Shown here piece by piece: positions 1 through 10,732 of a stretch of 64,000 nt of DNA; the stretch's first letter is position 1; each line of letters starts with the position of its first letter. The notes under the pieces were generated by a model. That model was not told the DNA's origin, made no database searches, and saw nothing but the letters and a program-made list of their open reading frames with translations. The stretch comes from Isoetes taiwanensis. Taxonomy: Eukaryota; Streptophyta; Lycopodiopsida; Isoetales; Isoetaceae. The stretch lies in the NCBI GenBank assembly GCA_021234155.1, contig JAJEKV010000033.1, positions 4,950,635 through 5,014,634 of the forward strand, given 5' to 3'. The translations under genes were made by a program, and so were the position numbers.

Positions 1-833
1 CGGGTTCCTGTGCACGGGCCGCATGTAATTGGGAATTAATGGTGCTGCCTAGGATCATCTACTACACAACTTTAGGTCTCTACCCCCCTTCCCAATACAT
101 GGAGGTCACAGAGTGAAATACATCCATCATCATAGACTGAAATAGAGAATATCATCTAATCTATCCATCTACACAACAGAGTTAGATTCCTTGGTTAGGG
201 CTTATGATCTCGGGATCTATAAGGCCTCTAGAGTTGATCTAACATACTAAACCAGCCTAATGCCTTGCCCAAAAACGGCTTTGCACAACAGAATGACTAG
301 GTACCTGCTCCTTGACCCGCGCCTGATCCTCGGAAAGCGTCCATGCTCTTGATCTTGCTGAAGATGGCTGCGAATCGATAATCTGTTGTGCAAATCCGGC
401 TTCTCGGAGCTCAGCAATGCGAATTGAAGTCCAGACTTGGCCGAAATGGCTCAAGAGAATCCTAAATGCGAGAATGGGAAAAGAGCTCTATGAAACCCCT
501 AAATGTCAAAGATGGAAAAAGGGTTTAGGGTTTAGGGCTATAACCCTTATATAGACCCTTTTTAGGTTAGGTTAATCATTTGGCCAAATGGGTTCATGCC
601 ATTTGGAAAATGGGGTTCAAGGGGGTTTTGTTGTGTATGTTTTATTAACATGCACAACATTCGAGGTTGCCCCCCCTAGGTGCACTATTGGCCCCTAGGT
701 GCAACGTTCTTCGGCTCTCAAGTACATGTCATCTATGGCATGTACGTGTGACGTGGCAGTATAATATACGTATTAGGAGCGTATATTATGCTGGAACGTC
801 ACAGGCTCCAAAGAAAAGCTTGGACCGTCAACA
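1..833 (-). mobile_element. Possible LTR or promoter fragment
   Basis: Read on the minus strand this stretch starts TGTTGACGG, has a U3-like AT-rich part, a TATA box and then a leader. This is the layout of an LTR or of a gene promoter. No matching second LTR, primer-binding site or retroelement ORF lies in the window, so the LTR reading is inference. The minus ORF at 257-454 (65 codons) matches no family I know. Confidence 0.25.
521..553 (-). promoter_or_regulatory. TATA box plus telo-box repeats
   Basis: On the minus strand TATATAAGGG (plus 544-553) is followed by two CCCTAAA units (plus 521-537). Telo boxes near a TATA box are known in plant promoters and 5' leaders. The transcript would run toward position 1. 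No gene product is recognised downstream. Confidence 0.35.
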
Positions 834-1330
834 TTGATATTGTTGAAGAAAAATTAGAGAGGACAAGATAGAGGGCACGAAATAGACGATTCGTCTCGAA
901 CTCAATGCAAGAAGTTATACCAAAGAAATAGATAGATATGATAACCTGAAAAACTTAAGATAAAAGAAAAGGAACAAAAACCATTAGACATTAGAGAAGT
1001 AACTTAAAAAACTAAGAGTTATCCCAACAGTTGGATGAGACAGCCTGAAAAGGAACAACATAAAAAGAAGCAATTAAATAAAAAATATAAGCCATCACGC
1101 CGGCCTGACGAACCCCTCAAAAGACAAGGAACTGATCCATAGAATCCTCCAACAATTGAAGGGGCTGGTCATGCAAGCCACACGAATGTATATATCAAAA
1201 CAACATAACCTCCTAAATACAGAGGGGTTGTTCACGCATGCCATGCGATAAATGAAACATACTTCAAATAAAAAACACGAGCCACGTAGTGTAAACTCAC
1301 GGATCAAAATGGAGATGAACGAATATAAAC
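834..1330. other. No gene seen
   Basis: The sequence is purine-rich on the plus strand with many stops in all frames. The minus ORF at 1095-1307 has no recognisable domain and looks like a chance frame. I see nothing else to annotate here. Confidence 0.4.
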
Positions 1331-1510
1331 AAATTTAGGGTGGGTAGGGAGGGAACTAAGACAAAAGAAACTGGGTGAGGATAAACTACTGTGAGAAGAC
1401 GCCGATAAGGGAGAAAGAGACCAAAGGACGCATAAATAGCCTCGTATAAATAGCCTTGTCTCTCCCCAAATTAGCGATCCGACAGTGTCGGATCACCTGC
1501 ATTTTGGTGA
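1331..1510 (+). repeat. Direct repeat with TATA box and palindrome, copy A
   Basis: This block shares a long gapped match with 3216-3375 (ACTAAGACAAAGAAACTGGG..., TATAAATAG, TCTCCCCAAA). It carries TATAAATAG and then a perfect hairpin at 1476-1494 (GATCCGACA, one base, TGTCGGATC). It could be the promoter end of a small unclassified element. No ORF is associated. Confidence 0.5.
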
Positions 1511-1988
1511 AAGACGCCTAGAGGAGGAAAACCAGTCGATCAAAAGGAGAACTTCTATTTCAAAGCCTATATGACTGAGTTGAAGCTAAAGGAAGAGTGA
1601 CAAGGTCAACAACACATTGGCACACAAGGGAGATGGCATAAAAGGATAGGCAATGTGGATATATAAGGGAAAAGCAAAGAGTGAAATACATTAAGGAGAA
1701 GAAGACCAAATGCTAAGGCAAAAAAATGGAAACCATTGAAAAAAACAAGTGCCTTAAAACAAAACATTAGGTTCTAAAGTTTGAGTTCGTTACAAGAAAA
1801 CTAAATACATAGCTTACCACTTAGGACGGTCCCAAACAAATCCATAACAAATAGGTCAATAACACCACTACTTACCGAGTGCATACCTTCTCTAACATGC
1901 TTCAACCCTTTTTCTAAAGAAGGATCCTCATCAAGAGAGCACAAGGGCCTATAGCAACTAGGTGACAATAATAAACACTGATAATGCA
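1511..1988. other. No gene seen
   Basis: Purine-rich repetitive-looking sequence without a supported gene. The minus ORF at 1801-2028 is hydrophobic with no domain that I recognise. Confidence 0.35.
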
Positions 1989-2063
1989 ACCAACCACCTT
2001 TAAAAAGGCAATGTCCATAAAAAACCAATCAACCACCTTAAAAAAGGCAATGTCCATAAAAAG
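1989..2063 (+). repeat. Two-copy tandem repeat, about 40 bp
   Basis: Two adjacent units share AACCACCTT, an A-run and GGCAATGTCCATAAAA. They differ by one or two bases. Confidence 0.8.
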
Positions 2064-2354
2064 CCAATCGCAAAGCAAATTCAATTCAAATGACAATTTT
2101 TAATGATATCGATGTGTGGCACAAGAACTAAAATTCGTATACGTTAAAGAAAGTGTGCATGAAAATAACCAAAACCAAGCAAAAGCATGAAAATTACACC
2201 AAACCATGTAATGAAAAAAACTCCTTTGTCATGAAGAAATGGTATGATAAGCCAACTTGAAGGCATAAAACTAAATAGTAAGAACATGGTCAAAAGTGCA
2301 CTATGCGACATCAATAACTTGGGTTTAAAAAAACAAATAACAAGGAAGCGAAAT

Positions 2355-2420
2355 AAGTTTGCACAAGGATTTGAACCTCTCATCTCATACTTGAGAGCCT
2401 TAACACTCTAGCTATCACAT
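2355..2420 (-). repeat. tRNA-like A-box/B-box pair, SINE candidate
   Basis: On the minus strand TAGCTAGAGTGTT (plus 2402-2414) resembles a pol III A box. GGTTCAAATCC (plus 2367-2377) is a good B box. Their spacing fits a tRNA-derived promoter. No cloverleaf acceptor stem is visible, so this is a degraded tRNA or the head of a SINE. Confidence 0.3.
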
Positions 2421-3215
2421 TATCATGAGATTGTTGATGAAAATTCATTATCTATTTTGATTAACCAAAATGATGAACCAATGCTAGACATCCAAAATAG
2501 CAAGAGCGGTAGCAAAGAATCGAAGATTAGAACAGCGAGGACCAGTTCAACACCATTCGATACAAATGAAGAAAAAAACTCTAAAGCAAATAGAATAGAA
2601 TAGGTCCGGGATGGAGAGTATGGGTTCCAGGAGGCAAGCACCAGCACCGAAAAATGGATCCTGCAAAGAGCAAACCCACATTACCACACTGGACAAAGCA
2701 AAGAAGAAAGACACAGATCAAGAAAGATCAATCTAAGAAAAAACCATAGGCAATCAGAACCCACACAGAATGCTACAATTACCCGGTATCAAAGAGATCT
2801 CAATTTACAGTCGATTGACATGGTGTTAGTAAATCCACAAAACCATATGCCCGTAGCTGTGAACAAGCAGGGAAAAAGAGGAAAAGCCATATCGATTAAG
2901 AATAAATTATCAGAAGAGATACTTAGGTTGACACGACCTAACTGACATAAAACATGCACAATCGCAACTCGGAGAGCATAAACGCAAACCGGAAGAAAAA
3001 CTCGTATCTGACAACTTGCACTACAGAAAATAAAACATACCAAAAATCATGAGCTATTATAGAATACCCAGAGCGAGGATGGATTCACTAATTTCTTTAA
3101 GCATCCATCTGCCAGATAAGGATAGACACTATCACCAGCACCAAGAATAAAGCAAGACAATTACAGTGAATCTCCACAAGACAAAGCCAAAGCTATGAAA
3201 AAGATGGACAAACAC

Positions 3216-3375
3216 AAAAACTAAGACAAAGAAACTGGGTGAGGGTAAATTGTTGTGAGAAGACGCGGATAAGAGAGAAAGAGATCAAAGGAGGTATCAA
3301 TAACCTCATATAAATAGCCCCGCCTCTCCCCAAAATGGCGATTCGAGGGTGTTGAATCACCTACATTACTTTTGG
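3216..3375 (+). repeat. Direct repeat with TATA box, copy B
   Basis: Second copy of the 1331-1510 block, 1.88 kb downstream in the same orientation. It carries TATAAATAGCC and a weaker palindrome (GATTC ... GAATC) at the same place as the perfect one in copy A. It falls inside the large duplication and recurs near 45760-45920. Confidence 0.5.
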
Positions 3376-4420
3376 AAATACGTATGGTGATAAGGTGCAC
3401 CTAGACTTGGGTTACCAAGTGAACATATAAAGATATTTAAAAATGGCATAAGGATAAGAAACAGCATAACCATCCTACTTCAGCCAAGTAATAGGATTTA
3501 GGATGTCTGTAAGCGAGCGCCATAGACTAGCTCGACGGTAATGACGATTTCACTTAGTATCACATGGTTAAAGAACTAAGCCCCTTAAATGACCTTGTCA
3601 TTTAAGCAGTTAATCACAATTAATCCGCTAGGGAGTTAATCCCATTGGCACTATGTGCGCTATGCATTACTTAGCACCCCAGCATTTATTGTTTCCAACA
3701 ATAAAGGCTTTATCGAGTACCCATTGGTTTGAAAGTTTATCCAAAACCTTTAACAAATATTTATACCTTAGTATAAAATTCCCGTTCGTATTTTACATAG
3801 TCGTATTGACTAATCCCCATACGAGAGAAAAATTCACAAAATTTGCTCGAAACCCTAAAAACTACTTGTACCAACAAGTAAATTTCTATTCATTCACACA
3901 ATTTCTGCGGGTAAATTACCTGCAACAACAGGCTTAGGCCAATCACAAAGAATATCGAGGTTTATACTAGCATATACAGAAAAATGTCCTTTACCCATAT
4001 GAGCGAGGGTTTGCCCTTTAGGACAATCCAAAAACTAAGAATATCTCTTTAGGGGCAACCCAAAAAGTAGGAATGTCTTGGCTCCAAAGGGATTTTTTTT
4101 TCTTCCATCGCATTGTCTTTCAAATTACGCCATTATTCCTCATAAATTATAAGATGAAATTTGGTGCCGTTATTTATGGAGCAGCACCATTGTCCTCTTT
4201 TTTTCTTCCCCTGATTTTCAACAAACAGAGCAGATAAAAGCTGCCCCTTCTTTTTTTGGATTATCAGATCCGGCTATTCTTGGCAGATCCGATGATTCTT
4301 GGCTTGCGCACAACAAATAGCTGACCTACAGATGCTCGGTTCAACAGAAAGTTCTACTACGTCGGGGTTCATCATCAATATAACCCCTAGCAACTCCCAT
4401 AAAAAAATAACATCTAAAGC
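3376..4420. other. No gene seen
   Basis: AT-rich sequence that recurs at about 45930-47000. The plus ORF at 3653-3937 has no recognisable domain, and its frame is broken in the second copy, so I do not call it a gene. Confidence 0.4.
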
Positions 4421-4490
4421 ATGGTTTGAACCCCTGACCAAAGTACATAAATCTTAGGTATCACTAGGTCTATACCAACTCGCTACACAT
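4421..4490 (-). repeat. tRNA-like A-box/B-box pair, SINE candidate
   Basis: On the minus strand TAGCGAGTTGG (plus 4475-4485) matches the pol III A box. GGTTCAAACC (plus 4423-4432) matches the B box. Acceptor stems are not recognisable. The block recurs in the second copy near 46995-47070. Confidence 0.35.
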
Positions 4491-4639
4491 TCCTTGAGCA
4501 AATTGTGGTACATGCACACTTTGTAGGCAGAGATATCTCTGCCTTAAGAAGTCATTCGTATTTCCTAAGACGTCTACCGACTTAGGAAGTCACATCACAA
4601 CCGTTGATTACACAGACAAAATTCCCCTCAAATTTTTCG

Positions 4640-4905
4640 GAGGTAATCCGCTCAGCACAGGTGAAAATAGCTTTACCCTGGTTTTGGTGATTCCATCGCG
4701 GTGAATACTCTCCCGTGGAATCACAGACCCTCCGAAAACGGGTTCCGTTCCAGAGGTCCCATTTTTCGTACCTAATAGCTTCATTTAATACCTTCCGACG
4801 GAATCACAACTTCCAAATCCCGCCGGACGGAATCACTGCATTTTTATTCCACGCGAGGGAATCACCATCTATAATTGATTCCGCCCGGTGGAATATTCCC
4901 AGGAA
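4640..4905 (+). repeat. GGAATCAC motif cluster
   Basis: GGAATCAC or its complement GTGATTCC recurs every 25-45 bases, usually after CGTG, GACG or GAGG. Motifs in opposite orientation can pair. Related clusters lie at 30100-30510 and, in the second copy, at 47240-47500. No ORF is associated. The spaced motifs resemble subterminal binding-site arrays of DNA transposons, which is inference. Confidence 0.6.
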
Positions 4906-4952
4906 AATTTTAAATTTGTTACGTCATGTTCTTCGGGAGGTTTTGCAGCTGT

Positions 4953-5240
4953 TGCGGCTATGGCGGAAGTAAGGAGGGGTTGCTCCTTCGGTAGATGGCA
5001 TTAGAACAGGCTGGGGTTGAGGAAATGCATTGGGCCAAAGGTAAAAGACCCTGAGCTTGGGGAATCGCCTGGAAACGGTGCTTGGGGGAGCACATACAAC
5101 GGCAATAAACATATTTGGCTACCATTTTTTCACTTGTTTTCTAGGCAGAAGGCGCCAAGCTATCTTCGGGTGCGGCTATGGCGGAAGTAAGGAGGGCTTG
5201 CTCCATCCATAGATGGCATTACAAAAGGCTGGGGTTAGGA
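4953..5240 (+). repeat. Direct repeat pair, about 70 bp, 219 bp apart
   Basis: The block starting GCGGCTATGGCGGAAGTAAG occurs at 4953 and again at 5172. Both continue through a shared GATGGCATTA and GGCTGGGGTT with a few differences. It lies between the GGAATCAC cluster and the 57-bp array. Confidence 0.75.
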
Positions 5241-5299
5241 CAAATCTGTTTTCTGGGGTTAGAACAGGCATTTATTTAGACTTTTGGTCTGTTAACCCT

Positions 5300-5545
5300 C
5301 CATTGCCCGCTTTCTGTTTTCTTCTGTGTTTCTGCCTGCGCTCGCCTCGCCCCTGGTGACAAGGTAAGCTCTATTTTCTTCTGTGTCTCTGCTTGCACTC
5401 GCCTCGCCCCTGGTGACAAGGTAAGCTTTGTTTTTACGTGTTTTACGCTGCTTCTTTCGCCGCCCACGATGACAAGGTAAGCTACGTTTTCTTACGTGTT
5501 TTACGCTGCGCTTCGCCAAAGCCCATGGTGACAAGGTAAGCTCTG
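5300..5545 (+). repeat. 57-bp tandem array, each unit with a splice-donor consensus
   Basis: TGACAAGGTAAGCT is repeated at about 5357, 5414, 5470 and 5529, a period of 56-59 bp. The intervening sequence (TTTTCTTCTGTGT..., CGCCTCGCCC) is also conserved. Each unit contains AAG|GTAAGC, close to the plant 5' splice-site consensus. Two units recur in reverse orientation at about 31441-31515, and degraded units at 47915-48115. Confidence 0.85.
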
Positions 5546-6210
5546 TTTCTACTTAGCCATTGGCTCCCTCCTTAACCAATCTTGTTCCTTCTGCATGATC
5601 TTTCCTTGGGATGAAGGGTTTGCTTAAGAGCTAGATCTTGTGGGCTCATAATTCATGGCTTCTTTCTCCCTTTTCTTCCATTCTTGTAGCAAACGTCTTT
5701 ACAATGCAAAGATGTTGCAATGCGTTAAACTCTAACATCTTTCTGGATTTTCTTGATTTTTCATAAAATGCCTGTAGTCCCAAGCTTTTCTTTTTAAGGG
5801 GAGATGTCCGCATAGATTCACGCTGACTTCAAAAGCAATTGTTGCTTAATCTGTTGACTTAGCTAATCCACATGATTAGTAATTCTATGCAGCCGTTCCA
5901 ATGAGTATATGTTACCAGGTGCAGCTATTGCATTGTGTGGAGTCATTGCATGCATGTTATTTGCTGGACAGGGCAGTATAGTGGCAACCAGGGGCAGAAA
6001 TCCGCCTCCCTGTGCATGGATTCCCAAAAAACCCAACAAAGATCAGAGCCACACAACATTTTCTGGTAAGAAATGTGGTTTCTATTCCATTTTTTGGCAT
6101 GTTTCTTGTTCCTGCTTTAAAACAGGCATGTTTCTTGTTTCTTGTTCTTGCTTTGAAGCAGTCCATGGCATTGTCGATATTGGCAAGGGGTTCAAATCCC
6201 CAACCAGATT
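5300..6210 (+). mobile_element. Dispersed repeat unit with exon-like structure, copy 1
   Basis: The unit runs from the 57-bp array, through a T-rich stretch, to an exon-like segment beginning after an AG at 5917-5918, and ends at a T-arm-like GGGGTTCAAATCCCC near 6190-6204. The same unit in reverse orientation occupies 30765-31516, and a degraded one 47870-48765. The homology stops just after CCAACCAGA, which marks the right edge. Donor AAG|GT at 5535/5536 and acceptor AG at 5918 would give a 383-bp intron. The downstream segment encodes a short hydrophobic stretch including GAAIALCGVIACMLFAG. This looks like a piece of a spliced host gene carried by a mobile element; I do not recognise the gene. 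Confidence 0.5.
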
Positions 6211-8193
6211 CATAGAGGAGCAATTATACAAGGACAGCAAGGATTCAAATATACGAAAAGGAGTTAAGACAAATGGAGTGGAGGATATCAAACAAAAAAT
6301 AGAAATCAGCAGTGATGGTGAGGACTTAGACCAAACAGTGATCTTCAATAATAGAACAGAAAAAGGGAGCATTGAAAAAGAAAATAATACCCATGAAGCA
6401 ATACATGAAGAAATAAATACTACTAAACAAAGGAAAAGATGTTTGAAGCTGAAAGATTAAGAAAAGAATAAGCAGACAAAGGGATTGCAGTGGATGAGCA
6501 TGGAAGAAAAAATGATGGAAAAAGCAAAAGATTAGAGGTATTGGAGGAAGAAATGATTCCAGCATTAATGACAATAATGGAGAATAATGTACCTCAGAAA
6601 TATAAAGAGGCATTGATGAATGAAAACTGCAAGTAATGGCAAGAAGCAATGGACGAAGAAATGCAAGCATTCAAACATACAGAAACATTTGAAATAGTGG
6701 ACAAGCCAGAAAATAAAAATATTGTGGGCAATAAATGGTTATTCAAAGTAAAGGAACTTCATGATGGTGCAAAGAAATTCAAAGCCAGACTTGTGGCTCA
6801 AGGTCTTTCCCAGCAAAAAAGAGTTGATTATAACGATACTTATTCACCAATAGTAAAAATGGCAAGCATAAGGATGATGCTGGCATTGGCAAACCCATTA
6901 AATTTAGAAATTCATCATATGGATGTTAGTACTGCTTTTGTAAATGCAGAACTAGAAGAAGAAATTTATGAAACCTCCAATGGGATTTGAAGAAAAAGAA
7001 GGCAAAATATGGAAGCTTATAAGAGCTGTTTATGGACTTAAACAGTCACCCAAGGCTTGGTATAAATGTATGGACAGATATTTAACAGAACATGGATTTA
7101 TCAAATTGAATGGGGATGGAAACTTGTATGTTTTCAAACAACATGATCAGTTTTGCCTTATTGCATTATATGTAGACGATTGTGTGATGTTCTCAAACAA
7201 TATGGATTGCTTAGGAACTTGCAAAATGTTACTTAAATCCAGGTTTAGGATGACTGATTTAGGAGAGTTGAAGAAATTCTTGGGAATAAAAGTCACAAGA
7301 AACGGAGATGAGAAAATCATAAATCTCAGTCAGGCAGATTATATACAGGGTGTGCTTGAAAGGTTCAAAATCACAAAATGTAATATGGCAAGTACACCAC
7401 CACTAGTACTAGGTCATAAAATCAGTCAGGAGATGTGTCCTACCACAAATGAAGAGATTCAATATATGAAAAGGGTCCCATACAGAAAAATTAATTGGTT
7501 GTTTACTGCATTTGGCAGGAGCAATAAGGCCAGACATAGCTTTTGCAGTAACTTATTAAGTCGATACAATAATAACCCAGGCAGACAGCATTAGGCAGTA
7601 GCTAAACGAATTTTAAGATACATAAAAAGAACTGTAAATTGTGGAATGACTTATAGAAACGAAGGTTGCAATCTTGATGCATATGCTGATGTAGATTGGG
7701 GTGGAGATGTAGACCATAGACACTCTACTTCTGGTTATATTGTAATGTTTGGTGGAAACCCTGTGAGCTGGAAATGTAAGAAGCAAAACACTGTGGCATT
7801 ATCAAGTACAGAAGCCGAATACTCAGCCATAACTTTAGCAGCTAAAGAGATAATTTGGATAAGAAGATTGTTAGAAGAAATCGGGGTAAGAAGTCAAGAG
7901 CCAACAACATTATGGTCTGATAGTGCCAGTGGAATTGCCATGACTAAAAATATTGTACTTCATGAGAGATTTAAATATATTGAAATGAAGCAGCATTTTA
8001 TTAGAGAAATGGTTCAGAGGAAACTTATATCAGTCAAGTATGTTTCAACAGAAGAACAAGTAGCAGACATACTTATTAAGGGCTCTTAGAGAGCCTAGAT
8101 TCAATATGTTAAAAGACAGAATAAGGATTCAGGGTGCAGAAAATTGTGATACACTAATACAGATATGAACGGAGATATTCAATGAAGGGGGAG
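6211..8193 (+). pseudogene. Ty1/copia pol remnant: RT and RNase H
   Basis: This is the 3' part of a copia pol gene. It starts in the integrase-RT linker, with no gag, protease or integrase upstream. The RT shows WQEAMDEEMQAF, the VGNKWLFKVK block, KARLVAQG, DVSTAFVNAELEEEIY and, after a frame change near 6970-6990, AVYGLKQSPKAWYK and the catalytic YVDD. RNase H follows with DAYADVDWGGD, STSGYIV, LSSTEAEYSA and a C-terminal VADILIKG at about 8085. At least two frame changes (about 6980 and 7490-7640) and in-frame stops (for example just before WQEAM) make it inactive. A purine-rich GAAGGGGGAG at about 8184-8193 fits the polypurine tract. Confidence 0.9.
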
Positions 8194-8230
8194 TGAAGAA
8201 TATATAGACCTAGTTGAGACATAAAAGGTC
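8194..8230 (+). repeat. Start of copia 3' LTR, cut by the gypsy insertion
   Basis: TGAAGAATATATAG follows the copia polypurine tract directly, where a 3' LTR should start. After 37 bases the sequence becomes the left LTR of the chromovirus. The rest of the copia LTR would resume after 14328, but no 5' LTR is present to confirm it. Confidence 0.5.
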
Positions 8231-8796
8231 TGATACAACAAAAGAAATCTCAACGGTTTAAACTACTGAAACCAAAGAAATAAAATTGCTCTCCGATCTT
8301 TAGGAGAATTATATCCACCCAACTGGGCTCAAGCTATCAATAAGAAATCGTTATCTTGCTATAAACACTGCAATCGGGAATTCAACTCAGAAGACAAACT
8401 CGATCAAGGATTACTATATCAGGGCAGAGGATTTTCTCAAAGCACTCAGCCGGATTTCTGAGTTAGAATGAAAGAAACAGTTGTATTTAGAGGATGAAAC
8501 GATCTATTTCCAGATTTCCCTTTTCCGATCACAAATATCTATCTAAAAGGTAAAGAATCCCAAATAACTAAGAATCGGCCAAAAATGTCTGTGATTCGAC
8601 CTTTTACAGGGTCGGATCGACCCTTTTTTCTCCAGATCCGGGAGATCTGATATGATATCGGGATATTTCTGCTGAAGGGTCCGCGACCCTTATCAGCCAC
8701 GCCCTTATTAACTTAAATTTTAACCATTGGTTCATAACTTTAAAATATTAAACTATCTGTCTAGACCCAAATATCATAATATAAGAATTAAACTAC
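8231..8796 (-). repeat. Chromovirus 3' LTR (left)
   Basis: Starts TGATACAACAAAAG and matches the right LTR up to AAGAATTAAACTA, where homology ends. Compared with the right copy it has extra bases near 8350-8360 (TATCTTGC) and 8406-8420. Confidence 0.85.
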
Positions 8797-9236
8797 CCTT
8801 AACAATTAATTACTATCCTTTGAAATATTGATTCCCAATGCGTGAACCTGAACCGCTCCCCCAAGCCGGCATTGAGCCGTAACAATCCTTCCCTTCCGGA
8901 GGTTAAACGTCCTCGTTAACCTCGAGGGAAAAAATTGTTTATCCTACTTCTTTTAAGGATGTTTAACTCTATAGCCCCAGTTCTTTTAGAGGTTATAGAT
9001 TTCTCATTTCAGTTCAGTTAGAAATAGCTTCAATTCCATTAGAGGGCTTTCGTCCCCTTTTCAGTTAGGGATGGCCTCAAGTCAGTTAGAGGACTTAATA
9101 TCTTTACAATCGTTAGTAAAGAATTTAGTAATTCTATGCATATCAATATCTAGATATTTTATAAATAAAGCAATTGCAATTCTTTAATAGTATGGAATTC
9201 CAAATATAAAGTTTAAAAGTCTTTGAACTTCGCCCT
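8797..9236 (-). other. Chromovirus 3' untranslated region
   Basis: Noncoding sequence between the end of the chromodomain frame and the 3' LTR. It holds several loosely repeated CAGTTAGAG-like motifs around 8990-9100. A polypurine tract is not obvious next to the LTR edge. Confidence 0.6.
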
Positions 9237-10725
9237 TTATTCTTTCAAAGTTCTTTCGTATTCTTCCACCAAGGAGTTGTATTCTTTTAATTGAATTTTA
9301 GAATACCATACCGCATCAGTGAACGAATGAAATTTAAATTTCATGAGATACCTTCGATAGGAGGAACTCCTAGTCTCCTTATCTTGGTGTGTCAATATTT
9401 TCTCCGGTTCCAGCACTTCTTCATCATCTTTAATATTGGGAGGTTCTGATTGTTCCATTCTCTGCAAAATCTCAGGAGAAATTTCACTTCCCTTATAGGG
9501 TTTCAGTATTCCCACATTACAAACTGGGTGCAAGTTAGTCCATTTCCCATATAAATGTAAATGATAAGCATTCTCACCGACTTTGTCGTCAACTTGGAAT
9601 GGACCATAATACCTAGGTGCCAGTTTTACATACCGGTTACCCATCTTCCGCAGACGCTTTTTGGGAAGATGAATCCAAACCCATTGATCTTTTTTTGTAA
9701 ATAACCTTTTTTCGTTTCTTTGCGAGTTTGGAAGTCATCAATTCTTGGCTTTTTTGGATTCGTGATTTTACCTCCCGTAAGATATCTGCAAAATCTGTTG
9801 TGGCTTCATCTGAAGCAGGTACTTCTCCCCCAAGTTTCGCGATTGGGGACTCCAAGGAATATCTATATACTATTTCAAAAGGAGTTCTTTGGGTAACTGA
9901 ATGCACAGTGTTATTATAAGCAAACTCTAAAAGATAAAGATATTCTTCCCACTGACTTTGCCTTTCTGCAACATAAGCCCTCAACATATCTTCAATAACT
10001 CAGTTTACCACCTCAGTCTGGCCATCCGTCTGAGGATGATAAGCGGTGAAAAACTTTAAGGTCATGCCTAAGTTTTTCATAAGTCCAGCCCAAAATCTGC
10101 TACAGAATAGGGGATCCCTATCCGTTATGATTGCATCCAGCATTCCATGGATCTTAAATATCTCCTTTAAGAAAATTTTGCTTGCTTGCGGCACAGTCAT
10201 GCTGGATTTACAGGGAATAAAATGAACCTATTTAGACAATCTGTCTACCACTGTCCAAATTTGATCATTCTTGTGGATAGTCTTTGGCAACCCTTGAATA
10301 AAATCCATGGTAATATGCTTCCATGGTTTTTTTGGAATAGGCAAAGGTTGTACTAATCCGGCAGGCTTACTGGTAGAAGCTTTTATCTGCTGACAAATAA
10401 GGCATGCTTCAACATACTTTCTTACATCTCTTTCAAGTTTTGGCCAAAAAAAACATCGTTTTACAGTTGCCAAAGTAGCTTGAATTCCTCTATGTCCGGA
10501 GTATGGAGGTTCATGACATTCCTGTATCACCTTCAACCTATATGCTTGTGTGACGCAAGTACGATTTCGGTAGAATAATAACCCGTTATGGATTCTGTAC
10601 TCTGCCAGAGGGTCTCTTCCATCCTTTTGTGCACATACGGAGCGACAAAGGAGGGGTCTTTGACATATCCAAGTCAACAATTTCTGTTACAGATATAGCT
10701 TGAATACTTATTCGGCTTAATGCAT
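9237..10725 (-). pseudogene. Chromovirus integrase and chromodomain
   Basis: Reading from 10725 down, the zinc-binding segment has HRGIQATLATVKRCFFWPKL and CLICQQIK. Next comes the catalytic core with ITMDFIQGLPK (first Asp), IITDRDPLFCSRFW (second Asp) and HPQTDGQTEVVN (Glu). A stop follows DRLSK at about 10226, and the frame changes again around 10000 and 9640. The C-terminal part has the GPY/F-type segment YYGPFQV and then a chromodomain-like tail (LTHQDKETRSSSYRRYLMKF and following). The chromodomain is what assigns the element to the chromoviruses. Not functional as it stands. Confidence 0.88.
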
Positions 10726-10732
10726 CTGCAAC

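Noticed and set aside
1801-3043. Several hydrophobic minus-strand ORFs as membrane proteins
   Set aside because: They arise from purine-rich plus-strand sequence read in reverse. No start context or family similarity is seen, and the one that falls in the duplication is broken in copy 2.
5300-5545. CRISPR-like spaced repeat
   Set aside because: The units are near-identical over the whole 57 bp, so there are no variable spacers. The setting is a plant genome.
6182-6206. tRNA gene
   Set aside because: A T arm with GGGGTTCAAATCCCC is present, but no D arm, anticodon arm or acceptor stem can be paired upstream.
6082-6670. Minus-strand ORFs opposite the copia remnant
   Set aside because: They are shadows of the plus-strand copia frame.
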